In this document: positions 54,752 to 63,518 of the stretch, one piece after another | How the letters are laid out: every line of letters starts with the position of its first letter | Position numbering within the stretch: the stretch's first letter is position 1 | NCBI GenBank assembly: GCA_963719285.1 | Contig: CAVRBO010000004.1 | Location: 372,001 to 436,000 of the forward strand | DNA length: 64,000 nucleotides | Source: C-114 sp963719285 | GTDB lineage: Bacteria > Chloroflexota > Limnocylindria > Limnocylindrales > CSP1-4 | Direction of reading: 5' to 3' | Program-made: the position numbers and the translations under genes | The notes under the pieces: generated by a model | What the model was told of the DNA's origin: nothing | The model's input: only the letters and a program-made list of their open reading frames with translations | Database searches by the model: none

Positions 54752-54799
54752 GCGCCGGCGCTCACCGTTGCACGCCGCTGGACGGGGCGTGATCGGAGA

Positions 54800-54875
54800 T
54801 GGAGCGGGAGACGGGTCTCGAACCCGCGACCTTCTGCTTGGGAAGCAGACGCTCTACCGACTGAGCTACTCCCGC
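54800..54875 (-). tRNA. tRNA-Gly (CCC)
   Basis: Minus-strand cloverleaf: acceptor GCGGGAG/CTCCCGC, D arm GCTCAGTCGGTAGAGC, anticodon arm TCTGC-TTCCCAA-GCAGA (anticodon CCC), T arm GCGGG-TTCGAGA-CCCGT, discriminator T, encoded CCA at 54800-54802. Confidence 0.95.
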
Positions 54876-54937
54876 TCGGGAGCGCCGAGTCTAGCGCTGT
54901 CTGCGGAGTTGCTTCAAGGGAGGCCGCGCCGAGCCTT

Positions 54938-54979
54938 CCTAGGCCCGATGTTTGAGGACCTAGGCCCGATGTTTGAGGA
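54938..54979. repeat. Perfect 21-bp tandem duplication at a gene end
   Basis: The 21-bp unit (CCTAGGCCCGATG plus TTTGAGGA) occurs twice head to tail. Each copy contains the same C-terminal codons and stop (KHRA-stop) of the minus-strand remnant, so the duplication spans its stop codon. Confidence 0.85.
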
Positions 54980-55345
54980 TCCGCAGGGCTTGGGCGTACT
55001 GATCACGGAGTGCCTCGAACTCCTCCAACAGCCCATGCGCGTCGGGTGACGCCGGATCTGCAGCGGCGAGTCGCCGTTCCGCGGCTCGCCAGTCATTGAG
55101 GATCCGCGCGAGACCAGGGCGTGGCTGCGACTCGTTGATGGTCGGCAGCCCGGCATCGAGCGGGTTCCCGGACGTGTCCTCGGCGCGGTCCTCTTCCTCA
55201 CGAGCCAGCGCGAGGGCCGCCTCCGCGGCGATCCGCACCTCGCGAGCCAGTCGTGCGAACGATGATCGACCGCGATGACCGCGGCGTTGCGCTCCGCGTC
55301 GCCCATGCCGTCGTGGAGCAGCCCGAGCTCCGTGGCGAGCCCGAA
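54960..55345 (-). pseudogene. Frameshifted coiled-coil-like gene remnant
   Basis: Minus strand. One frame reads VFGLATELGLLHDGMGDAER and NAAVIAVDHRS. Near 55255 the coding character moves to another frame with FARLAREVRIAAEAALALAR, LPTINESQPRPGLARILNDW, and RDQYAQALRILKHRA before the stop. The C-terminal part is helical and charged. No family is recognised. The 5' end meets a plus-strand remnant head-on, so the N-terminus is lost. Confidence 0.55.
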
Positions 55346-55995
55346 GACATCGAGCGACGTCCTGAGTGACCTCGAGCCTCACGGGCTCGTCGAGTACAAG
55401 TCCGGCGGACAGTCCATCGGTTACGCGCCAGCGGCGCGCAGGTTTCGCCTGGAGCGGCTGACGACGATCTGGCCCTCGCTTCGGGCTGGCTACCTTGAGC
55501 CCGACGACGAGACGTTCCTCGTCGCCTTGGCTGGGCGAGAAGGCCATGGCCGTCACAAGGCACCTCCAGGAGTGCGCATTCCTCCGGTCGCGGATCTTCG
55601 GCGGCCCGTCGATCACGCTCAGGGTGACCTACGCTGGGCTCGTGCGGGCGTACGACGACACGGGCGGCCTCCTTCGCGAGGCCCAGGATCACCTCCACGC
55701 CGGTCGCCTCCGAGCCGCCGGGTGCATCGCCGCGGTCGAGCTGGAGCGCCGGCTGAAGATGATCGCGCCGGCGCCGAACGTCTCCACGAAGCGGGACCCC
55801 GGCCTCGAGGACTACAACCAGGCGGCGCACAAGGCAGGGGTCATCGACCAGGAGGCGTGGACGCTCGTCTCACGGCTCGCCGTCATCCGCAAGCGGTGCG
55901 TCCACGTCCTCGACCGCGAGCCCGAGCACGACGAAGTTCGAAGCCTGATCGACGGCGTAGAGGCAGTCTTGCGGCGCTATCCAGCCCCCGCGTAG
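55332..55995 (+). pseudogene. Frameshifted remnant with HEPN-like C-terminal domain
   Basis: The plus-strand frame begins without a natural start (SDVLSDLEPHGLVEYKSGG, a winged-helix-like piece) and continues to PDDETFLVALA. The coding character then shifts near 55535 to the frame with EKAMAVTRHLQECAFLRSR and AAGCIAAVELERRLKM, ending ...LRRYPAPA at 55995. The sequence VIRKRCVHVL has the RxxxxH signature of HEPN RNase domains. It may be the relic of a defence or toxin-antitoxin gene; damage at the 5' end and the frameshift make activity unlikely. Confidence 0.6.
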
Positions 55996-55997
55996 CA

Positions 55998-56065
55998 GGC
56001 CGCGTCGCCCCGGACTGGGCTGGTCGGGACGGAGCCCGAGATCGACCGTCCGGGCGCGGAGCGCC
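55998..56065. repeat. Dispersed intergenic repeat, copy 1
   Basis: Shares the block CCGCGTCGCCCCGGACTGG and then TGGTCGGG, CCCGAGATCGA and GCGGAGCGC with 57694-57760. Both copies lie just after coding sequence in the accessory region. Confidence 0.75.
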
Positions 56066-56266
56066 GCTGACCTGACACTAGCGGTCGCCGACGACCCAAA
56101 TGGCCCTCGTACGCGGACGCCGAGCTAACCCGAGTTTGGACGCTCGCCGATGGTCCAGTCGCGCCACGCCGACAAACTTGCGCACTCCGCGCGTGATGAT
56201 CTGGCGTTGCCAATTCCATTCCTGATGGCCAAGGCAACCGGCGAACAACGATGATGGGAACGACCC
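56066..56266. other. Intergenic, no gene seen
   Basis: About 200 bp of lower G+C between the repeat and the small lipoprotein gene. No gene, tRNA or clear terminator is recognised. Confidence 0.5.
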
Positions 56267-56584
56267 TTACTGGCCCTGCGGTTCTTGATAGCAACGGCCG
56301 TCAGCCAAGATATACAGGGGGTTTGTTCCTGGAAGGCCCGCAAATCGAGTGTATGGCGGGAATGTGGGCACACCTGGTGCACAATCCACCTGTAGGACGT
56401 CCGACGGCAGCTTCTGGAGTTCCTCGGCCGATACCTTCGCAGCATCATCCGGCGCAGTCGGTGCCGCAGTGGGCGTGGAGGCCGTAGGCAACGGGGCCGC
56501 GCCAGGCGGACCTCCACTCAATGAGTGTGTACAAGCGAGGCACATTGATCCTGCAAGGACCAGGGCGTAAGTCAGCCTGCGCAT
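56267..56584 (-). CDS. Small secreted lipoprotein
   Basis: 105 aa: signal peptide with lipobox CLAC (MRRLTYALVLAGSMCLAC), a Pro/Thr/Ala-rich stretch to about residue 48, and a short C-terminal domain with two cysteines (QVDCAPGVPTFPPYTRFAG, ADGRCYQEP). GGGGGGAAC precedes the ATG. It follows the 288-aa secreted protein by only 9 bp on the same strand, so the two are probably co-expressed. Family unknown. Confidence 0.7.
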   Translation of the reverse strand: MRRLTYALVLAGSMCLACTHSLSGGPPGAAPLPTASTPTAAPTAPDDAAKVSAEELQKLPSDVLQVDCAPGVPTFPPYTRFAGLPGTNPLYILADGRCYQEPQGQ

Positions 56585-56593
56585 GTTCCCCCC

Positions 56594-57460
56594 TTACCGA
56601 CTTGTCTGAATGTAGAGCTGGTTGGCTGCTGTCCGCTTGCATCTATATGGGGGCCAAGACGTTTGGCCATCGCAATCGGTCGGGAATGTGAATCCCGGGG
56701 AGAGCCAGCCGGTCGATACGGAATATTGAATCGATGTGTAGTCAAGGTGATGCTCGACTCCGCCAATCCAACCACCCATCGAGTCGCCAGGATTGAATGT
56801 CTCTCCGAACCAAAGGCTGAATTGGCCCGAGCCTCCTGAGGTGTTGTCGTTGTTCCAACAGACGCTCGACGCCGGAACCGACGCCGATACGGTCTGGCCT
56901 AGGGCATTAACGCCAGTCAGAAGGGATCCATTGACGTAGCCCTCGTAACGCGAAACCCCGCCCACGGTGTGCCTCAGTACATAGAACTCAGCCGTAGATG
57001 GCGGGCTGGAAAGCGCCGCACCAATCCGAATCGGGAGTGGGCCATGGCCCGGATACGATCCGTCCACGACGCCGCCACAGGCACCGCCCCAAGCCCAGTA
57101 CCAGTAGTAGTTTCCGTCGCACAGCGTTCCCAGCCCATCGCTGTTGTTGGCGTTCAGGCATCGACCGTATCCCACCTGCACGACATCGCGGCCCCCCGGA
57201 TCAATGAGCGTGCCAACCGACGCCCAATGGAATGATCCGCTGCCGTAGAAGGTGCCCGCGAAGATACAGAGGGGGAGTGCTTGCCCCTCGATAGTGGCGC
57301 GCGCACCGATTTCCGTACCGGTGAACTGGGAACCTTGCAGCGCGTACTCGTTGGAGCCGCTGGCGCACACGGCCTCGCCGGTTGCAAAGACTGACTGCGG
57401 CAGCCCTAGAAAGGCCGCACTCATGAGAATTGCCGCCACCAGCAAACGTGTTCGTTGCAT
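56594..57460 (-). CDS. Secreted Cys-rich beta protein
   Basis: 288 aa with a clear signal peptide (cleavage after SVFA, about residue 26). The mature part is rich in Gly, Ser, Tyr and Trp with eight cysteines (for example GEAVCASGS, LPLCIFAG, GRCLNANN, GTLCDGNY, WGGACGGV, SSVCWNND) and ends DCDGQTSWPPYRCKRTA. It resembles no family I know with certainty. G+C and third-position use are lower than in the genes left of 54 kb, suggesting transfer. GGAGGGGGC supports the ATG at 57460. Confidence 0.72.
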   Translation of the reverse strand: MQRTRLLVAAILMSAAFLGLPQSVFATGEAVCASGSNEYALQGSQFTGTEIGARATIEGQALPLCIFAGTFYGSGSFHWASVGTLIDPGGRDVVQVGYGRCLNANNSDGLGTLCDGNYYWYWAWGGACGGVVDGSYPGHGPLPIRIGAALSSPPSTAEFYVLRHTVGGVSRYEGYVNGSLLTGVNALGQTVSASVPASSVCWNNDNTSGGSGQFSLWFGETFNPGDSMGGWIGGVEHHLDYTSIQYSVSTGWLSPGFTFPTDCDGQTSWPPYRCKRTAANQLYIQTSR

Positions 57461-57867
57461 CGCCCCCTCCGAAATCCAAGCGCCTATCCGGGACGCATTG
57501 GATGCTCAGCATCCCACCTCCATGGCACAAGTCAAGGTTTGGTGTCGATGTCCTTTCCGGTCCCGCTGGGAGTCCATGATCTCGTGCTCGCGACGCACGG
57601 GCGGCGGGCGCGCCCACGAGGATCAAGCGGATCGTCGGGTCCATGGGCGACGCTCGGCTCTTCCCGACCGCTGGCTGCCATGGCGCGGAACTAGGGCCGC
57701 GTCGCCCCGGACTGGACTGGTCGGGGTGAACCCGAGATCGAGCGTCGAGGAGCGGAGCGCGGTCCGCCACCGAGCCTCCGGGTCCGCGCTTAGATGGGGC
57801 TTATCTCGGGCTGTAGCACTCCGCGCCAGTGACCCTGGGTATGGGCGTTCCACTTGGTCGTATTCGC
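57461..57867. other. Intergenic region with repeat copy 2
   Basis: 407 bp holding the upstream region of the secreted protein gene and repeat copy 2 (57694-57760). No convincing gene is present in either strand. Confidence 0.5.
57694..57760. repeat. Dispersed intergenic repeat, copy 2
   Basis: Second copy of the element at 55998-56065, same orientation, with several substitutions in its right half. The copies bracket the two secreted-protein genes. Confidence 0.75.
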
Positions 57868-58596
57868 CTATGGGCGTGGCGCGGTTGCCGCCACGTACAG
57901 CGCCGCGAGCGATACGAGCAGGGCCAAGATAGACACCCATTTGACGAAGCTCTGTAGGTTGATGTTCTCGATGGCACCTGCGATCTCCGCGCTCGCGATG
58001 ATTAGCGACCGCGTCGCTGACTCGAAGTCCCGCACTTCGCGTGCCGTCTCGACGTACCAGTCAAGGAGGCGACTTCGAAGCGATTTCTCCTCTACGGGCT
58101 CGGGAACGTCAGGATTGGGAAAGTCATTGATTGCCTTGATGTCGGGTATGTCATGGAGCACCCAACGGCGTCGATCCGGCCACGACAGCATCTCGAGCGT
58201 GAGGGCACTAAGGTCCGAGCTCATCGTCCCGAGCTGAGCCTGGACCGACAAGAGTTGGCTCCGAGATGGTGCGACGGCGAGCGATGCCAGTGAATCTCGG
58301 AGTCTGCCGAGCCTCCGTCGGCTATCGGAGAGGATGGCGTCAACGGTTCGAAAGGCCATGAGCGGCGACAGGTTGGAGTCGATGACGAACTCAAGCGACC
58401 AGATGCTGTCCTCATGCCCGTACTTCCGCCACTCGTCGGGGTTCGCGAAGATGTCGGACTCGCGACCGGCCAACACTGCGACGCCGTCCTCGCGAGGACG
58501 CACGACGGAGGGAATTCTCACTCGATCCGAGGATCGCCACTCTAATGGCGTAAACGTGGCGTACTCTGCGGGCACAGACAGAGTGCTCTCGATCAC
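57868..58596 (-). CDS. C-terminally membrane-anchored protein, uncharacterised
   Basis: Up to 242 aa. A soluble, partly helical domain (SLEFVIDSNLSPLMAFRTVD, LSALTLEMLSWPDRRRWVL) is followed by charged helices and one C-terminal membrane segment (WVSILALLVSLAALYVAA), so it would face the cytoplasm as a tail-anchored protein. The annotated N-terminus overlaps, on the opposite strand, the first codons of the RHS frame, so the real start may be further in, for example the GTG before RIPSVV. Family unknown. Confidence 0.6.
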   Translation of the reverse strand: MIESTLSVPAEYATFTPLEWRSSDRVRIPSVVRPREDGVAVLAGRESDIFANPDEWRKYGHEDSIWSLEFVIDSNLSPLMAFRTVDAILSDSRRRLGRLRDSLASLAVAPSRSQLLSVQAQLGTMSSDLSALTLEMLSWPDRRRWVLHDIPDIKAINDFPNPDVPEPVEEKSLRSRLLDWYVETAREVRDFESATRSLIIASAEIAGAIENINLQSFVKWVSILALLVSLAALYVAATAPRP

Positions 58597-61500
58597 GGAT
58601 TCGGCCGGAGGTCGAACGATCGACTTCGCCTACGCGGGCTCACCTCTCAGGCTCACGTCGATCACCGACTGGGCGTATCTCGATAGCTCCGGTGTCGTCC
58701 AGACGACCGCGACCGGCTCGCGCCGCGCGACGCGATTCTTCTACGACGGCTCCGGCAATCTCATCGGCTGGGCGGACCCGCTCAACACAGCGGGTTCATG
58801 CCCGACCGGCGGCAGCCACCTCACCTGCATCTCATATGGCGCCACCCTCTCGATCGGCAAGACTCAGACGGTCGAGGTCGCCGGGGCGACCTCGCTCACG
58901 ACTTCAATCCGACCAGCGACAACCCAGTTCGCGATGGTAGGCGCAGAGGCGGCCGCCGTCCGGGACGCTGTCCAGGCCGATCTCGCCGTCAACGGGCCGT
59001 ACGCGACGTTCACGCGCGGCGCGTCCCAAACCGTTGTCGTTCGGCCAGGCACGCCCAATTCGACAACGACGTACGGCTACGTCGCGGCGACCGACAGCTA
59101 CGCTCGCATTCAATCGGTCTGGCGACTCTACAACGGGACGAATATTGAGCGCCGTCTTGCCTATGGGAATTCGGCATTCCCGACACAATCCACTAGCGTG
59201 ACAGACAACTATGGAGCTCTCCTGTCAACGCCAGCACGAATCACGACCACGAGCTACGTTGCGAACTCGCTCGGACTTGTCGCCCAGACGAAGCAGTCCT
59301 TGACCGCGTCGGCCAATCGACAGACCGACTTCGTATACAACGCTAACAACGACGTGACACAGCAAACGGTCAGCCAGGACGGTTCGGGCGGGATCGTGAC
59401 TCAATTCTGCTACGACGCCTCCTGCACCTTGTCTGGAACCGGGCTCCTTCTTCTCAAGCGGATCGACAATTACGTCAACGGCACAGCCGGAGACGGCGCA
59501 GCGAGCGTCGAGGACGTTACGACCGCTTACCAGTACGACGCATACGGCCAGCGGACCCGCGAGACACGATCGAACTACGACGCGACAGGCACCCTGCTCG
59601 ACTCGCGTGCGCGCGGATCGACGTTCGATTCGCTCGGCACCATGACTGCCTCAATCGACAACTACGTCGACGGGTCGGTAACGGGCGGCGACGACTTGAG
59701 TCCAAACACGACGACAAACGCCCGCACCGATCTCACGATGGCATTCGGCTACGACACGGCCGGCAATCGGGTGTCTAGTGCCGATTCGCGTCGGGCTATC
59801 GAGTCGCCGGCCGGCGCCGACGACTACGTGACTCGTTCGACATTCGATGCGCTCGGCGATGGCCTCGTCTCGACACTGCCGACCACGCCAGGCCAGAGCG
59901 CCTGTACACCGGACCCGGCGTGCCGTCGCTCGAGCTCTGCCTACGACGAGCTCGGCAACCTGCGCGAGGCCGTCGACGCGGGCGGCCGGTATACGGCTGC
60001 CATCTACGATCTTGATGGCCGCACGCTCCAGACTCTCGAGGACACCGACGGCGTCGGCTCGAGCGCGCCGGTCATCACCGGCAAGATTGGCTACGACGTG
60101 GCGGGGCGCATCGTCTGGTCTGAGGACCAGGTTCAGGCAAATGACCCCGCCGGAGGGTCTGATCCCGGTCGGACCGAAACCGTTTACGACGCGCTCGGCC
60201 GGGTCACGACGACTACCGAAGCGGCCGGGAGCGCGAGTCCGGACATCCATGCCGATAACACCGCGCAGTACGACGCCCTCGACCGGAATGTAACAGCGAC
60301 GACTGGGGCCAACTTCTCCTCGACCGCCCAGACAACGACCTACCAGTACGACCTAGGCGGACGCGCGACGCAGACCGATGATGAGTTCGCCTGCGCTACC
60401 GCGACCTTCGATTTCCGCGACATCGAGCTCACCCGCAAGGAGGGTCTCGCAAGTGGCCCTACCTGCACCGGGACTGGGAGTCGAACAATCACGACGACGA
60501 CCGACGCACTCGGTCGCCAGACGCTCTCCCAGGTGACAGCCGGTATTGGACAAAACGACAAGCTTGCGGAGAACACGTATGACACGGCTGGGCGCACGCT
60601 ATCAGCGTCATCGACGATTGCGGGGGTCACCCTCACGACCGTAACTGGCTATAACCCGCTTGATCAGGCGATCCGCGAGGACCGTCTTTCTGCCGGCGGA
60701 AGCTACACCAAGACGAACTACGACGCCGCCGGCAACCCGACCGACGCATGCGTATGGACCGCTGCGCCCACCGATCCATGCAAGGTCGCTGGCTCAACAT
60801 TCGCGGCGCCGCAGCCGATCAAGACGACGACGACCGATTACGACGCCCGGAACAACCAGGTCAGTTTCAAGGACCCAAACGCCGGCACGACGACGTATGA
60901 TCCGACGGCGAATTACCAAGTGGGCTGGACGTACGTCCCGACGGCCGGGACAAAGGAGCGCCAGACTCATTTCCAGTACGACGGACGGAACCGACTCACG
61001 ACGATTACCGATTACGTTTGCGCCCAGGCCGAGCACCCTTGCTCGGGGCCTAATACGCTGTCCACGATCGTTACCGATCAGTACGGCTACGACGGCAATG
61101 ACAACCGGACATCCGTCATTGAGTTGAATGGGGCCACAACGACCACACGCTACTATTGTTACGACGCCCGCAACGAGCTCATCGCCGTCTATAGCTCCGC
61201 CGGTTGCTCGGCCGGGCAACTCGAGACCTTTACCTACGACCCGTCCGGCAATCGGACCGCGGCGGGGAGCCGGACGTTCACCTACAATGGTGCGAGCCAA
61301 TTGACGAGCTGCGCGGCGCCATCTTGCGTCGTTGCTCCGAACGCCGACGGCCAGATAGCAACCCTCACGGACAACGCCGTTACCTGGTCATTCCTCTACG
61401 ACGGCGAGGGCCGACTGACTGCGGCCTGTAAGTCTTCATCTTGTACCGGGTCGGGTTTCGACCGTGTTGCTTACGCGTACGACGGCGAGGGCCATCGGAC

Positions 61501-62470
61501 CCAGATCAAGGAGACGACATCCGCCGGATTGGTAACGACCACCGACTTCCGGTATCAGGGCGACGCGGTCGCCCAGGAGTCTGAGAACGGTTCGGTCGCC
61601 CGAACGTTCGTCCTCGATGAAACCGGCAAAGCGGTCCGGGTGTGCATCCCAGACTGCGCGCCCGCGAACTCGATCTATCTGGTCACCTGGAATGGCCACG
61701 GTGATGTCGCTGGCCTATGGAAGCAGAATGCCGATGGCACCTTGAGTCTTGCCAACAGCTTCACGTATAGCACGTGGGGGATGCCCACGACCACCGTGAC
61801 GGCGGGCTTCAGCGATCTGAAGTTCCGCTACCTCTATGTGGGCGCTTCAGACGTCCAGTGGGACAGTAGTTTCGGACTGAACCTGCACTACATGCATGCC
61901 AGGCACTATAGCTCGACGCTTGGCCGGTTCCTGCAGCCGGACCCGGCGCGCGCTGACGCGATGCATTACGGATACGCTGGGAACAACGCTGTCTCCGCGT
62001 CAGATCCAAGCGGCATGGTGACAATCAACCCAGGACAGAACCTTAACCCAGCACTCCAAGCCTATTGCGAGTCCTCCGCACGCCACCAGACGATTTGCGG
62101 CCTAGCGCAATACGCACGCACTCTCGCGGAACGTCGGATGTTTGACCTCTGGCCACGTCTCCAAAACCCAAGCCGGCAGAACCCAAGCTGGGACGGTGGC
62201 AAGGCTGACGCGTTCCGCCATTGTTGTTGGAATGCCATGATGGTTCACTTGATTGGCGTCAAGAACGCGAAACACATAGCGGACGACTTGTACGAACTTC
62301 AGGAGCCGATCACGTCGAGGAACACGCAAAGGATGCGAGACATGGACCTCTCGAACAACGCTATGGGACGCTATTTGGGTCAGAACATTCCCACCGTGTG
62401 GAACATATTCACCGTCTTTGGTGCCGAGGTCTATCGCTCGAAGAAGACTACGCCGCAGAGTTCAATCTGA
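58541..62470 (+). CDS. RHS/YD-repeat protein, 5'-truncated, toxin-like C-terminal tip
   Basis: YD-repeat homology starts abruptly at SNGVNVAYSAG near 58541 and runs about 1150 residues with many repeats (FAYAGSPLRLTSITD, FDALGDG, YDELGNL, YDGEGRLT, YDPSGNRT). It ends in the RHS core terminus YMHARHYSSTLGRFLQPDP and DPSGM near 62012. The last about 150 residues are a different domain with GKADAFRHCCWNAMM and MDLSNNAMGRYLGQ, resembling the DUF6973-type domain found at RHS/WapA tips. No signal peptide or secretion domain is present upstream, so the gene is probably 5'-truncated. Its G+C is lower than that of the backbone. Confidence 0.8.
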   Translation, partial: SNGVNVAYSAGTDRVLSITDSAGGRTIDFAYAGSPLRLTSITDWAYLDSSGVVQTTATGSRRATRFFYDGSGNLIGWADPLNTAGSCPTGGSHLTCISYGATLSIGKTQTVEVAGATSLTTSIRPATTQFAMVGAEAAAVRDAVQADLAVNGPYATFTRGASQTVVVRPGTPNSTTTYGYVAATDSYARIQSVWRLYNGTNIERRLAYGNSAFPTQSTSVTDNYGALLSTPARITTTSYVANSLGLVAQTKQSLTASANRQTDFVYNANNDVTQQTVSQDGSGGIVTQFCYDASCTLSGTGLLLLKRIDNYVNGTAGDGAASVEDVTTAYQYDAYGQRTRETRSNYDATGTLLDSRARGSTFDSLGTMTASIDNYVDGSVTGGDDLSPNTTTNARTDLTMAFGYDTAGNRVSSADSRRAIESPAGADDYVTRSTFDALGDGLVSTLPTTPGQSACTPDPACRRSSSAYDELGNLREAVDAGGRYTAAIYDLDGRTLQTLEDTDGVGSSAPVITGKIGYDVAGRIVWSEDQVQANDPAGGSDPGRTETVYDALGRVTTTTEAAGSASPDIHADNTAQYDALDRNVTATTGANFSSTAQTTTYQYDLGGRATQTDDEFACATATFDFRDIELTRKEGLASGPTCTGTGSRTITTTTDALGRQTLSQVTAGIGQNDKLAENTYDTAGRTLSASSTIAGVTLTTVTGYNPLDQAIREDRLSAGGSYTKTNYDAAGNPTDACVWTAAPTDPCKVAGSTFAAPQPIKTTTTDYDARNNQVSFKDPNAGTTTYDPTANYQVGWTYVPTAGTKERQTHFQYDGRNRLTTITDYVCAQAEHPCSGPNTLSTIVTDQYGYDGNDNRTSVIELNGATTTTRYYCYDARNELIAVYSSAGCSAGQLETFTYDPSGNRTAAGSRTFTYNGASQLTSCAAPSCVVAPNADGQIATLTDNAVTWSFLYDGEGRLTAACKSSSCTGSGFDRVAYAYDGEGHRTQIKETTSAGLVTTTDFRYQGDAVAQESENGSVARTFVLDETGKAVRVCIPDCAPANSIYLVTWNGHGDVAGLWKQNADGTLSLANSFTYSTWGMPTTTVTAGFSDLKFRYLYVGASDVQWDSSFGLNLHYMHARHYSSTLGRFLQPDPARADAMHYGYAGNNAVSASDPSGMVTINPGQNLNPALQAYCESSARHQTICGLAQYARTLAERRMFDLWPRLQNPSRQNPSWDGGKADAFRHCCWNAMMVHLIGVKNAKHIADDLYELQEPITSRNTQRMRDMDLSNNAMGRYLGQNIPTVWNIFTVFGAEVYRSKKTTPQSSI

Positions 62471-62525
62471 TCGCAGGAGGATGCTGGGCCTTCTTGAAGA
62501 TGGGCATTCTGAAGTACGCCCACAA

Positions 62526-63077
62526 GTGACCGTCGTTGTGAAAGGGGTCCTATCCAGGCTTGCTCTGATCCTGGCACTGGCGGCCGCGCTCGCGTCGTGC
62601 GCGAATCGGATAGCGCCTGAGGACCCGACCGGTTTTATTCAACGACTTGAAGCTGCCGGCCCAGAGATCGCGCTCACCGACGTGCTCCCGGGTGGCTGGG
62701 AACGCCTCGTCGTATTTGGCCCCTACCTTGACGCCGCCACGGTGCGAGCAACGTTGTGCTTCGATTGGTCCAGCGCTAGTGATCTCTCAGAGGCTCTCGC
62801 CGGCGAAGACCGCTACGCGTTGGTCCTCTTGGACAAGGGTGCTGTAACCGAGTGGATGATCTTCCGGAGCGATGCTAGCCATTCGCCTGTCGTTATCTTC
62901 CAACCTCCATTTCCAATTACCCTCTCGAGAAGCAGCGCGGTCTTCGGCGTCGACTCGATAGGAGATGAACTGACACTCCGCCCAGCCAAGCCGCTGGACG
63001 CGGTTACTTGCCCCCCTAGGGGCGCCGTCAATCACACGGTCAGGGTCGTCGTGCCACCATTCTTCCATAGTGTGTGA
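62526..63077 (+). CDS. Lipoprotein, candidate immunity protein
   Basis: 183 aa from GTG 62526 (GTG 62538 also possible): signal peptide and lipobox ALASC, then a single domain with VLPGGWERLVVFGPYLDAA and EDRYALVLLDKGAVTEWMIF. The W-x-R-L-x-V-F-x-P-Y pattern is found in small secreted proteins next to polymorphic toxin genes. It follows the RHS tip by 55 bp on the same strand, the place where an immunity gene is expected. A lipoprotein would act outside the membrane, consistent with protection from incoming toxin. Neutralisation is inference. Confidence 0.65.
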   Translation: MTVVVKGVLSRLALILALAAALASCANRIAPEDPTGFIQRLEAAGPEIALTDVLPGGWERLVVFGPYLDAATVRATLCFDWSSASDLSEALAGEDRYALVLLDKGAVTEWMIFRSDASHSPVVIFQPPFPITLSRSSAVFGVDSIGDELTLRPAKPLDAVTCPPRGAVNHTVRVVVPPFFHSV

Positions 63078-63518
63078 GCCCCCGACCGGTACCGCCCGAA
63101 CCGGGAAGTGGACGAATACAACCGCTGGCATGGCGCTATGCGGCCCACGCCTAAGCCCCCGGGGCTGTTGCCGCTGCCAATCGTCCGGCTCTGCACGGTC
63201 TGGGACTCGCGCCACGTTCTGCGGGGCAGGGTCTACCTGGGAGGCAGACGATCGAGTCTCTTCGTTCAACCGTAGGTGGCGCACCTCCCGGTAGCCGAAG
63301 CCCCACCGGCCGGCGGAAGTAGCGAAGCCGACGTGGGAGGGCGCGGGAAAGTGCCGACAATCCGTGTCTCTCTTGACACCAACTCCCGGTGAGCAGATAG
63401 TCGACGACAGGAAGCGCCGCACCCTTGGGGTGGGGAATCCGAGCCGTTGTGGGGGGCATGAAGGATGCGCGTGGACCGGGCAGCAGGGTCTTGGGCGTCC
63501 AGGATGCGCGGGAGATGG
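63078..63518. other. Intergenic region
   Basis: 440 bp of mixed composition; no gene supported. It contains the promoter at 63373-63401 for the right-edge gene. Confidence 0.5.
63373..63401 (+). promoter_or_regulatory. Promoter of the right-edge secreted-protein gene
   Basis: TTGACA (63373-63378) and GATAGT (63396-63401) with a 17-nt spacer, about 115 nt before the GTG at 63519. Confidence 0.6.

Noticed and set aside
54800..54875. tRNA-Gly as classical integration site for the accessory region
   Set aside because: The accessory genes lie on the 5' side of the tRNA, no integrase is present, and no repeat of the tRNA 3' end was seen to the right.
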